A stretch of DNA of 64,000 nucleotides from Acidobacteria bacterium RIFCSPLOWO2_12_FULL_66_21. GTDB taxonomy: Bacteria; Acidobacteriota; Vicinamibacteria; Vicinamibacterales; 2-12-FULL-66-21. Made by a program: the position numbers and the translations under genes. The notes under the pieces were generated by a model, which did not search any database, had not been told where the DNA came from, and saw only the letters and a list, made by a program, of their open reading frames with translations. The stretch lies in the NCBI GenBank assembly GCA_001767455.1, contig MELC01000042.1, forward strand, positions 72,068 to 136,067. The letters run 5' to 3'. Every line of letters starts with the position of its first letter. Positions within the stretch are counted from its first letter, which is position 1. Of the stretch, positions 1 through 7,902 are shown one piece after another.

Positions 1-534
1 GGTGCCGGTTTCGCCGGTGATCAGCACGGTGCTCGACGTCGCGGCGACGGTCTCGAGCAGCTCGAACAGATCGCGCATCACCTGGCTGTGCCCGACGAGG
101 CCGTCGATCCGGTATCGATCTTCGAGCTGCGATCGCAGGTACGCGTTCTCGGTTTTCAGACGGCGCTGCTCGAGCGCCGAGCGGAGCACGTGGAGCAGGG
201 CGTCGAACTGAAACGGCTTGGTGATGAAATCGGCGGCACCCTGCTTGATCGCTTCGACGGCATCCTTGACAGTGCCAAAGCCAGTGATGACGATCGCAAT
301 GATCTCCGGGTAGCGCTCGATGGCGGCATCGAGGACCTGCCGGCCGTCGATGCCCGGGAGCCGCAGGTCGGTCACGAGCACGTCGAAGGCGAAGTCCGCC
401 AGGCGCTGGATGGCCTCCTCGCCGCTGCCGGCCTGCTCGACGATGAACCCGTGGTCCGAGAGCCGCTCCGCGATGGCCTCCCGGAGGGCGCTCTCGTCGT
501 CGACGATCAGCAGATGTTTCGGGCTCTCAGCCAT
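1..534 (-). CDS. NtrC-family sigma-54-dependent response regulator (3' end outside window)
   Basis: Read on the minus strand from an ATG at 534 and open to the window edge. Residues about 6-120 form a receiver domain: acidic pair D12-D13, phosphoacceptor D56 in LVTDLRLPGIDG, then the conserved T (VITGFG) and K (ITKPFQ). A linker leads into the start of an AAA+ domain (LVGHSQVMRDLFE), and the last visible residues are the first half of a Walker A motif (GETGT). This receiver-AAA+ order is that of NtrC/ZraR enhancer-binding proteins, which activate sigma-54 promoters when phosphorylated. The rest of the ATPase and the DNA-binding domain lie outside. No cognate kinase is visible next to it. Confidence 0.93.
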   Translation of the reverse strand, partial: MAESPKHLLIVDDESALREAIAERLSDHGFIVEQAGSGEEAIQRLADFAFDVLVTDLRLPGIDGRQVLDAAIERYPEIIAIVITGFGTVKDAVEAIKQGAADFITKPFQFDALLHVLRSALEQRRLKTENAYLRSQLEDRYRIDGLVGHSQVMRDLFELLETVAATSSTVLITGETGT

Positions 535-695
535 TTAATGGACGTGGGCGGTATTTTGACACCCCGCGGGAACCCGGTCAATCGCAGAAGATGTGGAAGG
601 GCTACAGCCGAGCGGATGCGGCACCGATAATCCACAGCGAGCGAACGTCCTGAGCGAGCGCGTTCGGGAGGCCCACGGGCAAAGCGCCAAGGACA

Positions 696-800
696 CGGAG
701 CGACCGAGCGCAGCGAGAGAGCCACGCGCCCGGAGCGGGGATCGAAGGGGTCCCCGCGAGGGCGCGTGTAGGGGGTCCGGGGGCAAAGCCCCCGGACATG
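696..800 (+). repeat. 5' hairpin repeat, copy A
   Basis: A GAGCG-rich stretch, a GGGGTCCCC palindrome and then a perfect hairpin at 775-797 (10-bp stem GTCCGGGGGC, loop AAA) end 8 bases before the start codon of the HTH gene at 806. Four related copies lie directly in front of other genes (about 32100, 48076, 51289, 53539). The downstream start has no clear Shine-Dalgarno sequence, so the hairpin occupies the place where one would sit. Confidence 0.8.
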
Positions 801-805
801 AAACG

Positions 806-1006
806 ATGATGATTGATCGTAAGACGATTTCCATCATGAAGGCCTGCGAGCTGGTCGGCGTCAGCCGCCGGACCATCTACAACTGGATCGCCAGCGGCAA
901 GGTCGAATACGTTCGCACGGCCGGTGGATCCGTGCGCATTTTCGTCGACACGCTCTGGCGCGAGCCGGGACGGGCGGGCGAGATGACCACCAAAGAGGCG
1001 TCGTGA
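806..1006 (+). CDS. Small helix-turn-helix protein, excisionase/MerR-like
   Basis: 66 residues. Almost the whole protein is a winged-helix DNA-binding domain of the HTH_17/excisionase type: KACELVGVSRRTIYNWI is the helix-turn-helix and YVRTAGGSVRIF the wing. The frame is open upstream to 593, but that part is translated repeat DNA, so I start at the first of two adjacent ATG codons (806, 809). It overlaps the next gene by 4 bases (GTGA), which implies translational coupling. No recombinase is nearby, so a role as transcription factor is as likely as recombination directionality factor. The partner binding site is unknown. Confidence 0.8.
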   Translation: MMIDRKTISIMKACELVGVSRRTIYNWIASGKVEYVRTAGGSVRIFVDTLWREPGRAGEMTTKEAS

Positions 1007-1230
1007 TAGACGTGGACGACACCACCACGAGGAAGCCCGCGGATCGACTTTCCGACATCGGACTGCTGTTCCACCGCCTCAATAACCAGCTCGGGATCAT
1101 CCTGGCGAACGCGGAGCTGCTCGAGACCAAGGCGGGCGACGAAATGAGCCGCGCGCGCGCGTCCCAGGTGGTCGCGAGCGTGCTCGACGCGATGGCGACG
1201 GCTCGGGAAATTCGGACCCATTCCAAGTAG
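1003..1230 (+). CDS. Stand-alone histidine-kinase dimerisation (DHp-like) mini-protein
   Basis: 75 residues starting at a GTG that overlaps the stop of the HTH gene. The core FHRLNNQLGIILANAELLE matches the H-box region of HisKA-type histidine kinases (H-x-x-N-N plus hydrophobic helix), followed by a second helix (ARASQVVASVLDAMATAREI). There is no ATP-binding HATPase domain and no receiver. It could act as a phosphotransfer or dimerisation module for another kinase, or be a degenerate kinase remnant; the intact helical pattern and coupling to the HTH gene favour a real gene. Function is inferred only from the motif. Confidence 0.65.
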   Translation: MIDVDDTTTRKPADRLSDIGLLFHRLNNQLGIILANAELLETKAGDEMSRARASQVVASVLDAMATAREIRTHSK

Positions 1231-1561
1231 CCAGATCGTCATATTCGTGACATTACAGCGGCGGCATCAGTCATAAATTTGACGACTACCTGACCCATCA
1301 AGGCGTGTAGCTTCCCGCAACTTCACACCGCAACACTCCGCTAACCTCCAGTAAGACAGAGACTTCCCGATTAGAACTCCAGCGCCGCAGATATTCGCTT
1401 TTTATTCGTTTTTCTCGTGGTACCCGCGTTGCGGAAGAGGTCTGCCCAAGCGGCCGCCTTCGCGCTTCGGCCGCCTTCGCACTTCGCGCTACGGCGGGCC
1501 TGGCTGGGAACGCGAGCATGAGCCACGAGCCACGGACAACGAGCAACGAGGAGATCACGAA
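1231..1561. other. Intergenic region with interspersed repeats
   Basis: No convincing gene. It contains an AT-richer patch (about 1390-1425), a GCCTTCGC/GGCGGGC repeat at 1451-1499 of the family also found inside genes near 44.1 and 45.5 kb, and a GAGCCAC/GAGCAAC tandem motif at about 1516-1552 that runs up to the sigma factor's ribosome-binding region (GAGGAGATC before ATG 1562). Confidence 0.6.
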
Positions 1562-2446
1562 ATGCAGCGTCACCCACTCGCCGCCCGCAACCGCGACCGC
1601 ATCGCCGCCGGGCTGCCGTTTGTCGAATCTCTCGCGCGCCGGGTCGCGGCCTCGATGCCGCACTCGATTGAGCTCGGCGATCTCGTCCAGGACGGCATGA
1701 TCGGGCTGATTGACGCGGCGTGCCGCTTCGACGAGGGGCGCGGCATCAAGTTCGAGACGTTTGCCGAGCGGCGCGTGCGCGGGGCGATGATTGACGCGCT
1801 GCGTCGCGATGCCTGGCCGCGGGGCGTCAGGCGTCAACGCCGCGAGCTGGAAACGGCGCGCGAGGAGCTGCGGCGGGAGCTGGGCGCCGAGCCGTCGCTC
1901 GCCGATCTGGCCGCGCGCGTCGGCTCCGACGAGGCCCGGCTCGGCCGCACGATTGTCCGGATCAACACGATCGAGTCCACGTCGCCGCTTTCGGCCGGAG
2001 AAAACGTCGACGGCGCCAACCTGCCGGCCGCGCTCGTGCCGTCGGAGCCGCAGGCGCCCGATCGCGCGTACGAGGAGCAGGAAGTCCGCGACCGGATGCG
2101 CGCGGCCATCGCCACGCTGCCGCCGCGCGAGCGGAAGGTCATCGGGCTCTACTATTACTCCGAAGCGACGATGAAGCAGATCGGGCAGGAGATTGGGGTC
2201 AACGAGTCGCGCGTCTCGCAGTTGCACGCGCGCGCCGTGCAGCGCCTGCGCAAGGCGCTCGGCGGTGAAGGCGGCGACCAGGTCATCAGCCCGGCCATCG
2301 TCCAGTTCCAGCAGACCATCCGCCGCATGCGGATGGCGAAGTCAGACATGAAGCCCGGCGTGGTGCTGCAGTACCGATCGACGAAGACGTCGCCAAGGCG
2401 CCGCACACCAGCGCGCCACGAGCCGGCCATAGCCGCGGTGCGCTGA
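1562..2446 (+). CDS. RNA polymerase sigma factor, sigma-28/FliA-WhiG type
   Basis: 294 residues. Region 2 is clear at about 20-90 (HSIELGDLVQDGMIGLIDA, then FAERRVRGAMIDALRR), region 3 at about 95-140, and region 4 at about 185-235 (LPPRERKVIGLYYYSEATMKQIGQEIGV ending in SRVSQLHARAV). This layout is that of the FliA/WhiG group, which in motile bacteria drives flagellar and chemotaxis promoters. A basic, low-complexity tail of about 60 residues follows region 4 and is not part of the family. No flagellar gene or anti-sigma factor (FlgM) is in the window. The ATG has GAGGAG eight bases upstream. Confidence 0.9.
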   Translation: MQRHPLAARNRDRIAAGLPFVESLARRVAASMPHSIELGDLVQDGMIGLIDAACRFDEGRGIKFETFAERRVRGAMIDALRRDAWPRGVRRQRRELETAREELRRELGAEPSLADLAARVGSDEARLGRTIVRINTIESTSPLSAGENVDGANLPAALVPSEPQAPDRAYEEQEVRDRMRAAIATLPPRERKVIGLYYYSEATMKQIGQEIGVNESRVSQLHARAVQRLRKALGGEGGDQVISPAIVQFQQTIRRMRMAKSDMKPGVVLQYRSTKTSPRRRTPARHEPAIAAVR

Positions 2447-2483
2447 TCCCGGCGATTCAGACCCTTCCGATGGACGGACCCAC

Positions 2484-2766
2484 GGTCTTACGCACGAAGG
2501 CCACAAAGGACACGAAGCACACGAAGACAGAAGGACGGCTTGAGACTGCCACTGTCTGACCGGTCGCGACCGCGCTACGCGCGGTGAGATGGTCTGGAAC
2601 CCACGCACACAAACACGGCAAGCTCGAATCGTGCTTGTGTGCGTGGGTTCCAGGCCATCTCGAATGCCGGCCACAGGCGCTCTGGGCCGGCCCGCGACCG
2701 GTCAGTCTAGCGTGACAGGCCCAGTCTTCGTGCCCTTCGTGAACTTCGTGCTCTTCGTGAGATTGG
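2484..2766. repeat. Long imperfect inverted repeat with CACGAAG tandem arms
   Basis: Most of the 349-bp gap 2447-2795 is one palindrome. Inner arms 2587-2617 and 2630-2660 are 31 bp each with two mismatches and a 12-base loop. Outward lie the matching blocks CTGACCGGTCGCG (about 2557) and CGCGACCGGTCAG (about 2692), and then arms made of CACGAAG-like units (about 2487-2524 and 2730-2763) in opposite orientation. No ORF of its own. It is comparable in size to a MITE. Confidence 0.8.
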
Positions 2767-2795
2767 ACGTGGTACGTGTAGATGGGCAGTGCGTG

Positions 2796-5700
2796 TTACA
2801 GATCCCGCAAGGCGACGTTTGGATCGACGCGCGAGGCACGGCGCGCGGGCAGGTAGCACGCGGCGAGCGCGGCGAGAATCAGCGGAATCGGGACGAGCGC
2901 GTAGGCAACCGGATCGACGATCCGGATCGGCGACGGGACAACCGCGCGGATCCCCATTCGGACCACGACGCCAAGGAACAGCCCGAGGAGCAGCCCCTCA
3001 GCCACCGGCCTGAGCCCTTCCCGCATCACCATCTGGCGGATCTGACGGACGCTCGCCCCGAGCGCCATCCGCAGTCCGACCTCCCGTCTCCGCCGTGTGA
3101 CCAGGTGCGACTGCACTCCATAGAGACCAATCATCGCCAGCACCATTGTCAACGCGCCCAGCGCCGCGGCCAGCGATCCTGCGACCCGAGCGGCGACATA
3201 TTCGCCGGCCAGCATCATCGGGGCCGCCCCCGCGGTGCCGGTCGCAAGGTCTGGATCTGTTTGCTGGAGCGCGTTCTGCAACACGCGCGCGGCAGCCGAG
3301 GGATCTCCACGCGTCCGCGCGACGAGCACGATGTTCGGCGTGTAGTTCTGCGCAAACGGCACATAAAACACGCCCTCACGCCGGCTCATGAGGCGCCCCG
3401 TGTCCGTGTCGCGCGCCACGCCGACGACCGTGTACCGCAGCGTCGGCTGGCGCCCCCACTCCTGCGCCAGGAACTCGCGATCGATGGCGGCCGTCGTGCC
3501 GAACAAGTGCCGCGACGCCTGCTCGCTCACGACAGCCACCTTGCGCGAGCCGGCGCCGTCCCGCTGGTCGAACGGCCGGCCCCTCACGATTGGCACGCCG
3601 AGCGCACGAAAGATGTCCGTGGTCGCCGACAGCAGTAGACCATCAAACTTGTTGGCATCGCCGCTGAACGGCTTGTCCACGGCTGCGATCGAGACGAACG
3701 GCGTCATCGTCATGCCGAACGGCATTCCCGAGGAAGCCGCAACCGATTCGATGCCGTCGGTGCGGGCGGCCGCCGCGAGCGTCGAGTCGATCGCCCGCCG
3801 CGCCTGGGCTTCGTCCCAGCGTTGCAGGCGGAAATGCACGGTGGCAAGGCCGAGCCGTTCCAGGGCAATGCCCGGATCGTGCCGCGCCTCCGAGATGACC
3901 ACGCGCACGAGGATCGCCGCCACCAGGAAGAAGCAGGTCGAGATCGCGACCTGCCATCGCACCAGCGCGCGCTGGCGCCGTGATCGAGGCGCGCCGACCG
4001 ATGCCGCCGGTGACGTCAGGTCGGGGCTCACGGAGGATCGCGTCAACTGGAGCGCTGGCTCGAGGCCGAATACGGCCACGGAGAGGAGCAGCGCGCCCGC
4101 CGCGATCAGGAGCGCGGAGAGGTCGAGCTCGGGGGCTATGGGGAATGCGCCGCGCGGCGTTGGGAGTTCCGTTGTGCTCAGAACGAGGATCGCGCGCGTC
4201 ACGCCATATGCGGTAAAACCACCGAGCCCCGCGATGATCCCGCTTTCGATCGTCAACTCGCGAACGATGCGCCACCTCGACGCGCCGAGCGCGCGCCGCA
4301 CCGCCAACTCGTGCTGCCTCATCGTCCCTCGCGCGAGCATCAGGTTCGCCAGGTTCGTGCATGCGACCACGAGGACCAGCGCGACCAGGCCGATAATCAA
4401 CAGGCCGAAACGCGTAGGGGGCGACCCGCTTTCTGTTGCGGCAAGCACGCGGCGGACGAACCACTGGCGTCCTGCCGCTGGCCGTAGAGGATCGCGCGGG
4501 AGCGGAGCGGCGGCGTCGAGGCCGCGGCCGATGGACGCGAGCTCCGCCGTCGCGCTCGACAACGATCGGTCCTGCCGCAGCCGCCCGATGACGGTGAGCC
4601 GCCTTGCCTCGCGCGCGGCGACCTCGGCTGATGTCCCGGGCGTGTCGCTGGCGCCGAGCGGCACCCACCCGCCCGTGTAAAGCGGCGGCGACAGTCCCAC
4701 GAACGACGCCGGAGCGATCCCGATGATCTCAAAGGGCCGGCTCCCGACCCGAACGATTCGACCGACGATGTCCGGATCGGCGGCGAACCGTGTACGCCAG
4801 AGCCAGTAGCCGAGGACGATCACGTGTCTCTGCAGCTGCTCGTCCTCCGGTTGAATCATTCTCCCGAGGAACGGACGCACGCCCAAAGTATCGAAGTAGC
4901 CGCCAGTCACCGCCTGGCCGTTCAGGATCTCGGTCGACGAGGGGGCGGCCAGTCCCTCGTTGAACGAGGTTGACGCCGCCATGGATCGGAACGTCTTCTG
5001 TTTCCCCGCTACCTGATCGAAGTCCGCGCGCGACATCACCATGCCGGTCTGCGCGCGCCCGTTGACGGGGATTGCGACCAGCACAACGTGCTCGGCATCC
5101 GCGACGCCGATCGGCTTCCAGAGCAAACTCGCCAGGACGGAGTACACCGCCGTCGTCACACCGATGCCGATGCCGAGCGAGACGACGGCAAATATCACGA
5201 ACAATGGCGTGGCCGCGAGCCGTCTCACCGCAAACCTGATATCCCCCACAATCCCGTGGAAGATGCGCAGCTGGCCTGGACCTTCCTCGTAACGGCCAGA
5301 CCAGTCGAGCGTCAGCGGCTGCGGCCGGGGAGTGAGAACGAATGGCGCCGAGTGTCGTTCCCGATCGTCGAGGGGCGGCCGCGTCAATTCACCCTGGGAG
5401 GCGGCGAAGCTCTCGCTCAGACTGAAGCCCTCGAACGGGGCAGCGGGATCGGTCTCCGCGAACAGGAGGCCATCCGTCGCGGCCAGAAGCCGCCGGCGCT
5501 TGCGAGCGAGGACGCCGGTGAGTCCCCCGATCGCAGCAACTGCGAGTGCGATCGGCACGGTGCCGGTTCCGAGGATCCCGAGCTCGAGGATTGCGACGCC
5601 GTACCCGAAGAACAGGAATCCCGCGAGTGCCCATGGCCATCGCGTCCGGAACGCATCGACGGTGGGGAACGACGTGCAGGTGAACGGGATCTTTCGAAAG

Positions 5701-7124
5701 TCCCGAAGAAGCAACTCCGCGAGCAGCACGCCCGCGAACACGCTGAACACCGCGTGGTGGAGGGCCGGAACGATCCCCCAGAACAGCGCCGTGAAGGCAC
5801 ACGTCACGACGGCAATCGGCAGCACGGCGCCGACCACCATCGCGCGCCGCACCCCGTCGATCGCGGCGCTTCGATTCAGTGGCTCACACAGCCGGACCAC
5901 CCAGTTCGCCCGCGGCTCGATCGGCGCCGCGAACAACGCGCGCATTCCCGAGAGCACCAGGAAGAGCAGGACGAAGGGGGCGGAGCCAATCCCCGGCATC
6001 TGCTTCGCGGCGTACCCGCGCATGATTTCCGGGGTGGCCGTGGACACAACCAACGTGATGCCGACCGCCACGTACAGGGCGAGGAGCAGTCGATGGTGAC
6101 GACTGCGAGCCAGGCTGCGCAGCGTGAAGGAGCAGACGGCGCGCTCGACCGGCGACCCGAGAAGCCATGCGGGGGCGTGCAAGGAGATCGAAAGCGCGCT
6201 CAGACGTACGCCACGCCGAGTCGCAAGCGGCGTCTCGAGCGCCTGGCGCGTGACCCGCCGGTAAGACGCGATGTACAGCAGGACCGTCGCGACACTCGAA
6301 CCCGCGGTGACCGCTGCACCGAAGCGGGCGAGCGTCGCCGCCGCCGGGCCGCCGGTTCCGGCGAGCGTCTCGTACACCGCGAAGAACCACGCCGGCGGGA
6401 GCAGCCACGCAAGTAGTGACGGACTGGCCCCCGATAATCCCTCCGCACAGGCGTGGGCCGCGATCCAGGGCGCCATCAGCAGCGCCTGGAGCAGCAGAAC
6501 GGCAAGTGCCACCTGCAGCGCAAGCCCTGCGCGCGCGACGCTCCGTCTTCCAAGTGCAGCGACGAGCGCACAGTGCATCGCCAGCAGAGAGAAGAAACCA
6601 AAGCCGCACGCCAGGATCACGGCCGCGCATTGCGCAGCGGCCCCACGCAGCATCCCGGGAGTCGCAGCGTAGGTGCCGGCCATGACGGACAACCCGATGG
6701 ATGGCACGATCGAGGTGCCCGCGACAAAGAGCGTAAAGAGGAGCGCCAGCGCGCCAAGCCGTGCGGTGACCTGCGTGGCGACGGCGACGGGTAACGGCGA
6801 AAGGACCCTCGCATCGCGGCGATCCGGGAGCACGCCGTCCCACGTCATCAGCGCCGTCAGTCCCATGACTGCAAGCGCGATCGTGATCAGTAACAGCCGA
6901 TCGGAGGCAATCGCGGGCTGGAGCTGCGCGGGGGCCTCGAAAATCAACCGGCCGTATCGCGGCGCAAACAACAGGGGCACGGCGAGCCCTGGCGCGGACA
7001 GCAGGACGATGGACCAGATGAGTCGCTGGACGTGCGGCAGGCCGGCCGGCATCACGTCGCTCTCGAGGAGACGGTAGAAGAACACGCGGCCCAGCAGTCG
7101 CGCTTGCCGCGACCGCTCGATCAT
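2796..7124 (-). CDS. Fused ABC-2-like / MacB-FtsX (ADOP-type) permease
   Basis: 1442 residues from an ATG that overlaps the stop of the ATPase gene (ATGA). Residues about 1-620 are a multi-helix region without MacB features, resembling an ABC-2-type exporter subunit. From about 650 a standard ADOP unit follows: first FtsX helix (AATPLFVIFAVVSLGIGIGV), a periplasmic MacB_PCD domain, FtsX block one (VVACTNLANLMLARG, HELAVRRALGASRWRIVREL), a second PCD domain, and FtsX block two (GLYGVQSHLVTRRRREVGLRMALGAS). ADOP permeases are usually 800-900 residues and lack the ABC-2-like front half. Coupling to a dedicated ATPase suggests one complete exporter; the substrate is unknown. Confidence 0.85.
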   Translation of the reverse strand: MIERSRQARLLGRVFFYRLLESDVMPAGLPHVQRLIWSIVLLSAPGLAVPLLFAPRYGRLIFEAPAQLQPAIASDRLLLITIALAVMGLTALMTWDGVLPDRRDARVLSPLPVAVATQVTARLGALALLFTLFVAGTSIVPSIGLSVMAGTYAATPGMLRGAAAQCAAVILACGFGFFSLLAMHCALVAALGRRSVARAGLALQVALAVLLLQALLMAPWIAAHACAEGLSGASPSLLAWLLPPAWFFAVYETLAGTGGPAAATLARFGAAVTAGSSVATVLLYIASYRRVTRQALETPLATRRGVRLSALSISLHAPAWLLGSPVERAVCSFTLRSLARSRHHRLLLALYVAVGITLVVSTATPEIMRGYAAKQMPGIGSAPFVLLFLVLSGMRALFAAPIEPRANWVVRLCEPLNRSAAIDGVRRAMVVGAVLPIAVVTCAFTALFWGIVPALHHAVFSVFAGVLLAELLLRDFRKIPFTCTSFPTVDAFRTRWPWALAGFLFFGYGVAILELGILGTGTVPIALAVAAIGGLTGVLARKRRRLLAATDGLLFAETDPAAPFEGFSLSESFAASQGELTRPPLDDRERHSAPFVLTPRPQPLTLDWSGRYEEGPGQLRIFHGIVGDIRFAVRRLAATPLFVIFAVVSLGIGIGVTTAVYSVLASLLWKPIGVADAEHVVLVAIPVNGRAQTGMVMSRADFDQVAGKQKTFRSMAASTSFNEGLAAPSSTEILNGQAVTGGYFDTLGVRPFLGRMIQPEDEQLQRHVIVLGYWLWRTRFAADPDIVGRIVRVGSRPFEIIGIAPASFVGLSPPLYTGGWVPLGASDTPGTSAEVAAREARRLTVIGRLRQDRSLSSATAELASIGRGLDAAAPLPRDPLRPAAGRQWFVRRVLAATESGSPPTRFGLLIIGLVALVLVVACTNLANLMLARGTMRQHELAVRRALGASRWRIVRELTIESGIIAGLGGFTAYGVTRAILVLSTTELPTPRGAFPIAPELDLSALLIAAGALLLSVAVFGLEPALQLTRSSVSPDLTSPAASVGAPRSRRQRALVRWQVAISTCFFLVAAILVRVVISEARHDPGIALERLGLATVHFRLQRWDEAQARRAIDSTLAAAARTDGIESVAASSGMPFGMTMTPFVSIAAVDKPFSGDANKFDGLLLSATTDIFRALGVPIVRGRPFDQRDGAGSRKVAVVSEQASRHLFGTTAAIDREFLAQEWGRQPTLRYTVVGVARDTDTGRLMSRREGVFYVPFAQNYTPNIVLVARTRGDPSAAARVLQNALQQTDPDLATGTAGAAPMMLAGEYVAARVAGSLAAALGALTMVLAMIGLYGVQSHLVTRRRREVGLRMALGASVRQIRQMVMREGLRPVAEGLLLGLFLGVVVRMGIRAVVPSPIRIVDPVAYALVPIPLILAALAACYLPARRASRVDPNVALRDL

Positions 7125-7885
7125 TGCTCCATCACCTTGACGAGGCCGTTCGCCACGCCATCCACGTCGGACGCCGCGACCACCTTGCGGAACACCTGTT
7201 CGAGCGACGACAACTGCAACACCTCGCGCAGACGCGAGACGGAGTCGTGCGCGACGACCCGCGATTCGTGCAGGATCAACACCTCGGTCGAGGCCTGCTC
7301 GACCATCTCGAGGACGTGGGAGCTGTAGACGATCATCTTGCCGCGCGCGGCGAGCGCCTGCACGAGGCTCCTCAGCACCAGCGTGGAGAGGACATCGAGG
7401 CCGGAGCACGGCTCGTCCATGACGATCAGGTCGGGATCGTGCAGGAGTGCCGCGGCAATCAGGACCTTCTGGCGCATGCCCTTCGAGTAGGCCGACAACT
7501 GCTCGTGACGCGCGTCGGCGAGCCCGAAAATCTCGAGGAACTCCTGGATCTTCCGGGCGAGCCGCGCCGGCTCGAGCCCGCGCAGGCCGCCGACGAGCGA
7601 CAGGTATTCCGGACCCGTCAGGTAGGTATAGAGGTGGGCTTCTTCCGGAACGTATCCGACCCGCGCCTTGAACTCGAGCGGGAAATCCCGGATGTCGCGG
7701 CCGTCGAAGAGGACGCGGCCTCCTGACGGCTCGAGCAGCCCGGTCAGCATCGACACGGTCGTCGACTTGCCCGACCCGTTCGGCCCCAGGAGGCCGAGGA
7801 CCGTGCCGGGCCGCAGCGTGAAGCTGACGTCCCGCACGGCCGCGATCGCCGAGTAGTACTTCGTCAGCCCACGGGCTTCGAGCAT
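7121..7885 (-). CDS. ABC transporter ATP-binding protein
   Basis: 254 residues. Walker A is LLGPNGSGKSTT, the Q-loop region VGYVPEEAHLY, the signature LSAYSKGMRQK, Walker B LIVMDEPCSGLD, and the switch histidine lies in VYSSHVLEM. It is closest to the ATPases of ABC-2 exporters (CcmA/NatA group). GGGAGG precedes the ATG at 7885. It sits between the sensor kinase gene (17-bp gap) and the fused permease (4-base overlap), so the three are probably one transcript. The Lon-like large ORF extending upstream in this frame runs antisense-free through the kinase gene and is not coding. Confidence 0.93.
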   Translation of the reverse strand: MLEARGLTKYYSAIAAVRDVSFTLRPGTVLGLLGPNGSGKSTTVSMLTGLLEPSGGRVLFDGRDIRDFPLEFKARVGYVPEEAHLYTYLTGPEYLSLVGGLRGLEPARLARKIQEFLEIFGLADARHEQLSAYSKGMRQKVLIAAALLHDPDLIVMDEPCSGLDVLSTLVLRSLVQALAARGKMIVYSSHVLEMVEQASTEVLILHESRVVAHDSVSRLREVLQLSSLEQVFRKVVAASDVDGVANGLVKVMEQ

Positions 7886-7902
7886 AGCCGAGCCTCCCGG
7901 GT

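Noticed and set aside
593..805. N-terminal extension of the HTH protein
   Set aside because: It is translated 5' hairpin repeat DNA; the HTH domain begins after ATG 806.
806..1006. Phage/integrative element excisionase
   Set aside because: No integrase, att-like repeat or phage gene is present; kept as a generic HTH protein.
5088..6416. 442-residue plus-strand frame opposite the fused permease
   Set aside because: Arg/Glu-rich shadow with no motif; the minus strand encodes a continuous permease.
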